Shown here piece by piece: positions 6,606 through 12,635 of a stretch of 12,635 nt of DNA. Within the stretch, counting starts at the first letter, position 1. Each line of letters opens with the position of its first letter. The stretch spans positions 1 through 12,635 of the forward strand of contig JAVBKP010000080.1 in the NCBI GenBank assembly GCA_031553975.1, written 5' to 3'. This DNA comes from JAVBKP01 sp031553975. Lineage in GTDB: Bacteria; Bacillota; Clostridia; Peptostreptococcales; Anaerovoracaceae. A program made the position numbers and the translations under genes. The notes under the pieces were generated by a model that was given only the letters and a program-made list of their open reading frames with translations, did not search any database and was not told the origin of the DNA.

Positions 6606-7664
6606 TTACACTTTTAAATTGTACATTTGTTTATAGTATTCTGCATACTCACCAGAAATAATATTTTCAATCCAGTTAATATTCTTCAAGTACCACTCAA
6701 CAGTTTTTTTTATACCATCTTCAAAGGTGAATTTTGGTGTCCACCCTAATTGAGTTGAAATCTTTGTGTTGTCAATAGCATATCTACGGTCATGACCCGG
6801 TCTGTCTTTCACATATTCAATTAATGATTCTGATTTGTTAAGTTCAAAAATAATAAACTTTACAATATCGATATTAGCCTTTTCATTATTTCCGCCAATA
6901 TTGTATACTTCTCCCGGCAAGCCATTATGTAAAACTAGATCAATAGCAGAGCAATGATCGGACACATGCAACCAATCTCTAACCTGTAAGCCGTCACCGT
7001 ATACAGGTATTGGCTTATTGTTTAAGCAGTTAGAAATAATTAAAGGAATTAATTTTTCTGGAAATTGATAAGGCCCATAGTTATTGGAGCATCGGGTTAT
7101 ATTAATTGGCATGCCAAAAGTCTCTTTATAAGAACGCACTATCATATCAGCGGATGCCTTCGACGCAGAATATGGACTATTTGGCGCAAGCGGTGTGTTT
7201 TCTTGAAACATTCCCTCTTGCTCTAATGTTCCATAGACTTCATCTGTAGAAACTTGTAAAAACTTTGTGTCTTTTTTGAATTCTTTACAGTATTTATCCT
7301 CAGGAGTTAATTTCCAATATTTTTTCGCCACATCGAGTAAAACACTTGTGCCAATAATATTGGTAGCCAAAAAAGCCTCTGAATTATCTATGCTTCTGTC
7401 AACATGTGATTCTGCCGCAAAATTAACGACTTTAGAAATATTATATTGTTTAAAAATCTTATTTATTTTCTCTTTTTCTCTTATATCTGCCTGAATAAAA
7501 ATATAATTTGAATTATTCTCTACATCTTTCAAATTTTCTAGATTACCAGCATAAGTTAGAGCATCAACATTTATAATATTATAGCAAGAATATTTATGCA
7601 ACATCCATTTAATAAAATTGTTGCCAATAAAACCAGCTCCGCCTGTAATAAGAATGTTTTGCAT
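6606..7664 (-). CDS. rfbB: dTDP-glucose 4,6-dehydratase
   Basis: A 352-residue short-chain dehydratase of the RmlB/RfbB type. It converts dTDP-glucose to dTDP-4-keto-6-deoxyglucose in the cytosol using bound NAD. The NAD-binding GGAGFIG lies at 8-14. The active-site STDEVYG (139-145) holds T140, D141 and E142, and YSASK (165-169) supplies the YxxxK pair. AAESHVDRSI and RCSNNYGPYQ are RmlB hallmarks. Length fits the family. Its ATG overlaps the rfbA stop by one base (TAATG) and has a strong AAGGAG site, so the pair is translationally coupled. No rfbC or rfbD follows, so the keto sugar is probably diverted to the aminotransferase next door rather than to dTDP-rhamnose. Sampled GC is low here (10 of 60 at 7441-7500). 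Confidence 0.97.
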   Translation of the reverse strand: MQNILITGGAGFIGNNFIKWMLHKYSCYNIINVDALTYAGNLENLKDVENNSNYIFIQADIREKEKINKIFKQYNISKVVNFAAESHVDRSIDNSEAFLATNIIGTSVLLDVAKKYWKLTPEDKYCKEFKKDTKFLQVSTDEVYGTLEQEGMFQENTPLAPNSPYSASKASADMIVRSYKETFGMPINITRCSNNYGPYQFPEKLIPLIISNCLNNKPIPVYGDGLQVRDWLHVSDHCSAIDLVLHNGLPGEVYNIGGNNEKANIDIVKFIIFELNKSESLIEYVKDRPGHDRRYAIDNTKISTQLGWTPKFTFEDGIKKTVEWYLKNINWIENIISGEYAEYYKQMYNLKV

Positions 7665-8548
7665 TAATATCTCCTTGTGTTACTCTCACTCGCAAGTGAT
7701 AATATGTATTGTCCGTATTCGGTCATTTTTAGCTTTTCCCCTATTTCATGCAACTCGTCAATAGTAATAAAACCTCTACGCCATGCTATTTCTTCTATGC
7801 ACGACACGTAAAAACCCTGTCTTGACTGAACAGCCTCAACATACATGCTCGCTTTAAGCATGCCGTCAGGACTTCCTGTGTCAAGCCATGCCATGCCTCG
7901 CCCAAGCAAAATTACGTTTAATTCATTGCGCTGTAAATATATGTTATTAACCGCTGTAATTTCTATCTCACCTCGACTAGATGGGATTATTGACTTTGCT
8001 ATATCCACCACCTGATTGTCATAAAAATACAGTCCGGGCACTGCATAATTAGACTTTGGGCTTTGAGGTTTTTCCTCGATAGATAGAGCTTTACCATTGT
8101 TATCAAAGTCTACGACACCAAAGGCAGACGGATCTTTTACTGGATATCCAAATATAGTCGCTCCGGTTCTATTCATTGCAGCCTGATTTAGAAGTTTGGT
8201 TAAGTCTTGTCCGTAAAATATGTTATCCCCCAAAATTAAGCATATGCTATCATTGCCGATAAAAGTTTCACCGAGAATAAAGGCATCTGCCAATCCTCGT
8301 GGTGAATCTTGAATTTTGTATGAGATTTCAAGTCCAAGTGAAGATCCATCATCCAAAAGCTTTTGGAACACAGGGACATCCTCTTTGGTTGAGATGATTA
8401 AAATTTCCTTAATGCCAGTTAAAACTAATACAGATAATGGGTAATAGATCATTGGTTTATCATAAATTGGCAACAGCTGCTTTGAAAAAGCCTTTGTCAT
8501 TGGATATAATCTTGTGCCTTTACCGCCAGCTAGTATAATGCCTTTCAT
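7664..8548 (-). CDS. rfbA: Glucose-1-phosphate thymidylyltransferase
   Basis: A 294-residue RmlA/RfbA enzyme making dTDP-glucose and pyrophosphate from dTTP and glucose-1-phosphate. The nucleotide-binding signature GGKGTRLYPMTKAFSKQLLP (8-27) includes R13 and K23. The metal aspartate is D108 in LILGDNIFYG; EEKPQSPKSNYAVPGLY and WLDTGSPDGML are the sugar-phosphate and second metal regions. Length matches the short RmlA class. AAGGA lies 6 bases before the ATG. It begins a run of closely packed or overlapping genes and is preceded by an 86-base gap, so it may head a transcription unit. It depends on glucose-1-phosphate, which links it to the pgi gene upstream through hexose-phosphate supply. 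Confidence 0.97.
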   Translation of the reverse strand: MKGIILAGGKGTRLYPMTKAFSKQLLPIYDKPMIYYPLSVLVLTGIKEILIISTKEDVPVFQKLLDDGSSLGLEISYKIQDSPRGLADAFILGETFIGNDSICLILGDNIFYGQDLTKLLNQAAMNRTGATIFGYPVKDPSAFGVVDFDNNGKALSIEEKPQSPKSNYAVPGLYFYDNQVVDIAKSIIPSSRGEIEITAVNNIYLQRNELNVILLGRGMAWLDTGSPDGMLKASMYVEAVQSRQGFYVSCIEEIAWRRGFITIDELHEIGEKLKMTEYGQYILSLASESNTRRY

Positions 8549-8609
8549 GTAATATCCTTTTCCTTTCTAACAAAATATCATGTGCCCCTCAAGGGAAATA
8601 AACTGAAAA

Positions 8610-8638
8610 ATTATATTTTTAAAGAAAATTAGTGCTAT
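8610..8638 (-). promoter_or_regulatory. Weak candidate promoter ahead of rfbA
   Basis: On the minus strand a perfect TATAAT (8615 to 8610) has, 17 bases upstream, ATAGCA (8638 to 8633), which matches TTGACA at only 3 of 6 positions. It would give an untranslated leader of about 55 bases before rfbA. The surroundings are very AT-rich, so a chance match is likely enough to keep confidence low. A promoter here would separate the rfbA-onward unit from murJ. Confidence 0.25.
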
Positions 8639-10176
8639 TTCCTTTTCATGGCAAGCAGTTTAATTAAACCTATTTCCTCAATTTTCATTAAATACAATAA
8701 TAAATAGTATACCATTACAGCTATAAATACTGCAAGTCCAAGTTGAATGATCCTTGGATAAAGAATATGTTTTATCGGAAGTATTGCATAGTTATATGCT
8801 AATATTGAGGTTCCGACTGAAACTATTGAAGCAAAGCATATTTTCATCAACTTATATATGGACTTTATAATTTTAATCTGCCTATGCTTTCTTCTCAACA
8901 TTACATAGAATAAAATCATTCCCGTAAATCCACCAATGCTTGTTGAAAGAGCAAGTCCAGCCAAACCCATTGGTTTTATAAGGATAAAATTAAAAAATAT
9001 ATCAACAGATACTGAAATCAACCCAATAAATAACGGTGTCTTTGTATCATGTAAAGAGTAGAAACAATAAACAAGAATAGAGCCAATGGCGCCAAAAGAA
9101 AGTCCAATTACATAATAAAAGAATGCAATTGATGTCATGTAGGTCGAATTAGGATCAAAAGCGCCTCTTTCAAAGATAATTTGTATGATTTGCTTTGAAT
9201 ATGCCATGCCTCCTAACGTGCACGGTAGTGCGATCAGACAGGTTAAGGTAATACCTGTAGACAGCAACTCACCAAGCCTATCATAATCTTTTGTTGCACC
9301 TGCTTGAGCGAATCGCGGATAAATCATAGTTGTTAATATCACTGTGGTCAGACCAGCAATCAATCCCACCACTAACGAGCCATAGCCTAAAGCTGAGATA
9401 GCACCGCCTGGAATACTTGATGCAAATGTTTTGTCCACAAATCCACTAATCTGACCCCCTGCACTCCCAATAAAAACTGGTAGCGCTAAAAAAATAATTT
9501 TTCGCGTATTTCCGCCAGAACGAATTTTAAATAAATACTTGAAATTATGTTTTCTTGTAAATATAAGTTGAACCAAGGCTCTCAATGCATATCCAAGAAG
9601 AAGTCCAAACATTAAATAGTAATGGCTTGTGCAAGCGCTTATCATTAAAACGCTTATCATTCCTAAATTTTGAAAGTATCCAGCAATAACTGGTAATAAA
9701 AAAGATCCTTTATATTGCAAATAGGCGTCAAGAATGCCGCCTATTGAGGTAAATAAAAGAAAGGTAAAGCTAATTTTTAAATAGAAAATTGTTAAAATAG
9801 CTGCTTCTTGCGGGAGCTTGCTGAAAAATGTTGAAACGATTTGTTCAGCAAAAATAATACCTATTGCTGATGAAAACAGGGATGAAATCATTAAAAGGTT
9901 AATGATTGCGCTTGTAAATCGATCTCCTTCTTGTGGGCCGTTATTCGCTGCTGTTGTCGAAAATATAGGCATATATGCAACTGAGATGGCTCCAAATATA
10001 CCTCCGAATACTATGCCAGGAATGGATGTTGCAAGAACATATGCATTTGCTACGTAAGTCGTCCCGTAATAATTTGCCATGAGCATTTCACGAATAAATC
10101 CTATAAGTTTTGATATTAAAGTTAAAACGGCAAGCAAAGCTGCCGTTTGAGTTACATTAAATTTAAATTTTGACAT
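8635..10176 (-). CDS. murJ: MurJ/MviN-type lipid-linked oligosaccharide flippase (MOP superfamily)
   Basis: A 513-residue polytopic inner-membrane protein with about 14 hydrophobic segments, the usual MurJ length and topology. The first helix region carries the hallmark ISKLIGFIREMLMANYYG (21-38), including R29, an arginine conserved in lipid II flippases. FFSKLPQEA, YPRFAQ, FERGAFD and FYSLHDTKTP are further MurJ-like segments. It would move an undecaprenyl-linked sugar across the membrane. In a polysaccharide locus it could be the housekeeping lipid II flippase or a MurJ relative standing in for Wzx; sequence alone does not decide, so the symbol marks the family. The ribosome site is weak (GAGAAG, about 13 bases before the ATG). 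It is 45 bases from pgi. Local GC varies: sampled lines give 26 of 60 and 19 of 60. Confidence 0.9.
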   Translation of the reverse strand: MSKFKFNVTQTAALLAVLTLISKLIGFIREMLMANYYGTTYVANAYVLATSIPGIVFGGIFGAISVAYMPIFSTTAANNGPQEGDRFTSAIINLLMISSLFSSAIGIIFAEQIVSTFFSKLPQEAAILTIFYLKISFTFLLFTSIGGILDAYLQYKGSFLLPVIAGYFQNLGMISVLMISACTSHYYLMFGLLLGYALRALVQLIFTRKHNFKYLFKIRSGGNTRKIIFLALPVFIGSAGGQISGFVDKTFASSIPGGAISALGYGSLVVGLIAGLTTVILTTMIYPRFAQAGATKDYDRLGELLSTGITLTCLIALPCTLGGMAYSKQIIQIIFERGAFDPNSTYMTSIAFFYYVIGLSFGAIGSILVYCFYSLHDTKTPLFIGLISVSVDIFFNFILIKPMGLAGLALSTSIGGFTGMILFYVMLRRKHRQIKIIKSIYKLMKICFASIVSVGTSILAYNYAILPIKHILYPRIIQLGLAVFIAVMVYYLLLYLMKIEEIGLIKLLAMKRK

Positions 10177-10221
10177 TTTTTCACAATCTTCTCTTTTGAA
10201 TTTTAAATTCTGATCTAAATT

Positions 10222-11499
10222 CTACTTCTCCAAACACTTCCGCATCTCTGCCTTGTAGCTCTCAACCCCTGGTTGGTTGAATGGATCTACTTCAAGGAGG
10301 TAGCTGCCTATAGCACATGACTTCTCAAAGAAGTATACCATTTTGCCAAAGTAGTATGGGGTTAATTGGGGAATATCTATCTTTATAATCGGTATTCCAG
10401 CTTGTTGGTGTGCGGCCATAACGCCTTCTACTGCTGCGTTGTTGACATCATTCATGCTACGTCCCGCCAGTAATGCGCCTGCACTTTGAGGTACAATTAG
10501 GTCTTTCTCTGGTTTTGCAACATGAAGCACGGTCTCAAAGAAAATTTGGCTACCGTCTTGTAAGAACTGCCCCATTGAGTGTAGGTCTGCGCTGAATTGA
10601 AGGGATGCAGGGAATATACCCTTGCCTTCTTTGCCTTCACTTTCACCAAATAGTTGTTTTAGCCACTCTGTGAAATATTGTAGCTTGGGCTCATAGTATT
10701 CGTATACTTCTATCATTTTCTTGCCACTGCCTGTGTGCAATAGGTTTCTCGCTACTGCATACTGGAATGCCAATGAATCGGTTTCTTTATTCTCTTTGTA
10801 GCTATCTGCGGCGCCTTCTAGCATTTGCTTTACATCTATACCAGCCACTGCTATTGGAAGTAGTCCTACAGGTGTTAACACTGAATATCTTCCACCTATG
10901 TCATCTGGCACGATAAAGCTCACATAGCCATTTTTGTCTGTTTCGGCCCTAAGCACACCTTTGGATGCATCTGTGATGGCATAAATTCGCCCGTGAGCAC
11001 CTTCTTGTCCGTGTTTCCTGTATAGTTCGTCTTTTAGGATGGAAAATGCTATTAGGGGCTCTGTGGTGGCTCCTGATTTGGAGATGACACAGAGGCAAGT
11101 CTCTTTTTCACGTATTACATCTATTAACTCTGCGTGGTAAGTGCCACTGATGTTGTTCCCTGCAAAGTATATGGCTGGGTTGCCTTTCACGCCACGTCCA
11201 TGGTTTGGTTGCGCCGTATTGGATGTTAGCATCTCAACCGCCGCTTTTGCCCCTAGATATGAACCACCAATTCCTATAATAATAAATGCTTCGCATTGCT
11301 CTTTGATCTTATTGGCGGTCTGTATCACTCTCTCAAGTTCAGCTTTGTCATAATCAACAGGGAGGCTAGTCCAACCTCTAAAATCCTCATTGCCATTCAT
11401 CAATCTGTCGTTATCTTTTCCCAAACGATTGTTGTATACATTCATGTCGCTCTGACTTAGCGTTGCTTTTGACAGGTCTAATTTCAAATTCTCTCTCAT
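10222..11499 (-). CDS. pgi: Glucose-6-phosphate isomerase
   Basis: A 425-residue, Firmicutes-type (short) phosphoglucose isomerase interconverting glucose-6-phosphate and fructose-6-phosphate in the cytosol. Seen in order: GIGGSYLGA (76-84), the phosphate-binding SKSGATTEP (140-148), DDIGGRYSVLTPVG (199-212, PGI signature 1), GESEGKEGKG (285-294) with the catalytic glutamate region E286/E288, the active-site H307 in ADLHSMG, and DPFNQPGVESYK (405-416) ending in the catalytic lysine region K416. All expected active-site segments are present, so the gene appears functional. It sits 18 bases from the dehydratase gene and has a G-rich site about 10 bases before the ATG. Sampled GC is about 48 to 50 percent, far above the downstream genes. 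It may supply hexose phosphates for sugar-nucleotide synthesis, or be a chance neighbour. Confidence 0.97.
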   Translation of the reverse strand: MRENLKLDLSKATLSQSDMNVYNNRLGKDNDRLMNGNEDFRGWTSLPVDYDKAELERVIQTANKIKEQCEAFIIIGIGGSYLGAKAAVEMLTSNTAQPNHGRGVKGNPAIYFAGNNISGTYHAELIDVIREKETCLCVISKSGATTEPLIAFSILKDELYRKHGQEGAHGRIYAITDASKGVLRAETDKNGYVSFIVPDDIGGRYSVLTPVGLLPIAVAGIDVKQMLEGAADSYKENKETDSLAFQYAVARNLLHTGSGKKMIEVYEYYEPKLQYFTEWLKQLFGESEGKEGKGIFPASLQFSADLHSMGQFLQDGSQIFFETVLHVAKPEKDLIVPQSAGALLAGRSMNDVNNAAVEGVMAAHQQAGIPIIKIDIPQLTPYYFGKMVYFFEKSCAIGSYLLEVDPFNQPGVESYKAEMRKCLEK

Positions 11500-11517
11500 T
11501 AGTTATTTCCCCCAATA

Positions 11518-12635
11518 TTAATTATTATGAGCCGGATTGTAATTCGGCACTATTTCCTTTAGGCATGTTCTGACATCATCATCTGATGCTTCTGTCATGG
11601 TGTTAATCTTTTCTATTTGTCTGCACAAAGTATCATGGTCTATATCAAGTGGCTTGCCGACATAGATTTTGTCATGCTGGGTATTAGTAATACCCTCTTC
11701 ATCTAACAATAATTCTTCGTACAGCTTTTCCCCTGGTCTTAGTCCAGTGAACTTAATCTCTATATCCTCATGGGGCCTTAGTCCAGACAACCGAATTAGG
11801 TTCTCCGCTAGATTTAATATTTTGACAGGCTCACCCATATCTAATATAAATATCTCGCCGCCTTGGGCCAATGCGCCTGCCTGCATCACTAGCTGACAAG
11901 CCTCTGGTATAGTCATGAAATATCTAGTGATCTCTGGGTCCGTCACTGTCACAGGACCGCCTTTTAATATTTGCTTTCTGAACAGCGGTACTACGCTACC
12001 ATTGCTGCCTAGTACATTGCCGAATCTAACAGCCGAGTACTGTGTCCGGGTGTCGCTCTTGCTTTTGTCCTGTACAATCATCTCTGCTACACGTTTTGTT
12101 GCTCCCATAACGTTGGTTGGGTTGACTGCTTTATCTGTAGATATAAGTACAAACTTTTCTACTAGATACTCGCTGGCTAAATCTACTAGGTTTTTTGTGC
12201 CGTTAATATTGTTCAGTACAGCCTCTTTTGGACTATGTTCCATTAATGGTACGTGTTTGTGTGCGGCTGCATGGAATACTACATGTGGCCTATATCTTTC
12301 AAAGACTTGCTTCATCCTACCTTTGTTGCGAACAGAACAAATCACTGCCTCAAACTCTAGGTCTGGTACTAAACTCCTGATTTCATGGTCTAGTTCAAAG
12401 ATATTGTTTTCATATATATCTACTGCTATTAGCTTTCGAGGTTTGAATTTTACAATTTGCCTGCAAAGTTCTGATCCTATGGATCCGCCTCCGCCTGTGA
12501 CCATTACAATTTTGTTCTTAATATAGTCAGATATCTGCTCTTGGTCTAAATTCACAGTATCTCTGCCGAGTAGGTCTGCAATATCCACATCTCTCAGAAC
12601 ATTAATACTCACCTTGTCATTGATCAAATCTATGA
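11518..12635 (-). CDS. Long-type nucleotide-sugar 4,6-dehydratase (FlaA1/CapD/WbpM-like), 5' end cut by window edge
   Basis: The frame is open through the right edge. The only start-like codon near it is a TTG at 12627, and the residues around it (LINDKVSINVLRDVDIADLLGR) match the linker that follows the N-terminal membrane domain of long dehydratases, so the true start is most likely outside. From the TTG, the NAD(P)-binding GGGGSIG is at 45-51, STDKAVNP at 163-170 with D165 and K166, and MGATK at 174-178, where Met takes the place of the YxxxK tyrosine, as in WbpM/PglF-type enzymes. GLRPGEKLYEELL lies near the end. The family makes UDP-4-keto-6-deoxy-GlcNAc for UDP-bacillosamine, QuiNAc or FucNAc-type sugars, often the initiating sugar. 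The C-terminus is complete. Confidence 0.92.
   Translation of the reverse strand, partial: IDLINDKVSINVLRDVDIADLLGRDTVNLDQEQISDYIKNKIVMVTGGGGSIGSELCRQIVKFKPRKLIAVDIYENNIFELDHEIRSLVPDLEFEAVICSVRNKGRMKQVFERYRPHVVFHAAAHKHVPLMEHSPKEAVLNNINGTKNLVDLASEYLVEKFVLISTDKAVNPTNVMGATKRVAEMIVQDKSKSDTRTQYSAVRFGNVLGSNGSVVPLFRKQILKGGPVTVTDPEITRYFMTIPEACQLVMQAGALAQGGEIFILDMGEPVKILNLAENLIRLSGLRPHEDIEIKFTGLRPGEKLYEELLLDEEGITNTQHDKIYVGKPLDIDHDTLCRQIEKINTMTEASDDDVRTCLKEIVPNYNPAHNN

Noticed and set aside
8586..8595. CCCTCAAGGG short hairpin between murJ and rfbA as a terminator
   Set aside because: The stem is only three to four base pairs and no T-run follows on the minus strand.
10198..10210. GAATTTTAAATTC palindrome between pgi and murJ
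   Set aside because: Six-base AT-rich arms around one base, no T-run and no promoter elements beside it; likely chance.
11915..12526. 203-codon open frame on the plus strand
   Set aside because: It lies wholly opposite the dehydratase coding region, shows no recognisable domain, and the minus-strand frame has clear catalytic motifs. It is an antisense shadow.
12625..12627. TTG as the true start of the dehydratase
   Set aside because: The frame stays open to the window edge, and the sequence here matches the middle of long-type family members, which have an N-terminal membrane domain upstream.

Overview
The window carries eleven protein-coding genes, all on the minus strand, so transcription runs from high to low coordinates. 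It is part of a surface-polysaccharide (capsule, exopolysaccharide or O-antigen-like) biosynthesis locus. The AT-rich sequence, Firmicutes-type glucose-6-phosphate isomerase and tight gene packing with AAGGAG-type ribosome sites suggest a Bacillota member, probably a clostridial-type anaerobe. The species cannot be told from sequence alone, and a Gram-negative relative (Negativicutes) is not excluded.

Upstream end (right edge to about 8.6 kb): a long-type FlaA1/CapD nucleotide-sugar dehydratase whose N-terminus lies beyond the window, a complete glucose-6-phosphate isomerase (pgi), and a MurJ/MviN-type MOP-superfamily lipid flippase. The first two are clearly richer in GC than what follows: sampled 60-base lines have 26 to 30 G/C, against 10 to 16 in most sampled lines downstream.

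Middle (8.5 to 4.3 kb): rfbA (rmlA) and rfbB (rmlB) make dTDP-4-keto-6-deoxyglucose. No rfbC or rfbD follows. Instead there is a DegT-family PLP aminotransferase, a WbqC-like protein and a GNAT acyltransferase. This reads as a route to an N-acylated dTDP-amino-dideoxyhexose (Qui4N or Fuc4N type, possibly the 3-amino isomer) rather than to rhamnose.

Downstream end (4.3 kb to left edge): two tandem paralogous, signal-less proteins resembling five-bladed beta-propeller glycosidases or phosphorylases, a SAM methyltransferase, then after a 149-bp gap a second methyltransferase with a zinc-ribbon-like N-terminus, and a family 2 glycosyltransferase cut by the left edge. Most junctions between rfbA and the first methyltransferase overlap by 1 or 4 bases or are separated by 10 to 26 bases, so these eight genes look like one translationally coupled unit. 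The least explained part is the pair of cytosolic propeller proteins next to WbqC and the acyltransferase.

No tRNA, rRNA, CRISPR array, insertion sequence or convincing terminator was found. No gene-free stretch exceeds 149 bases.
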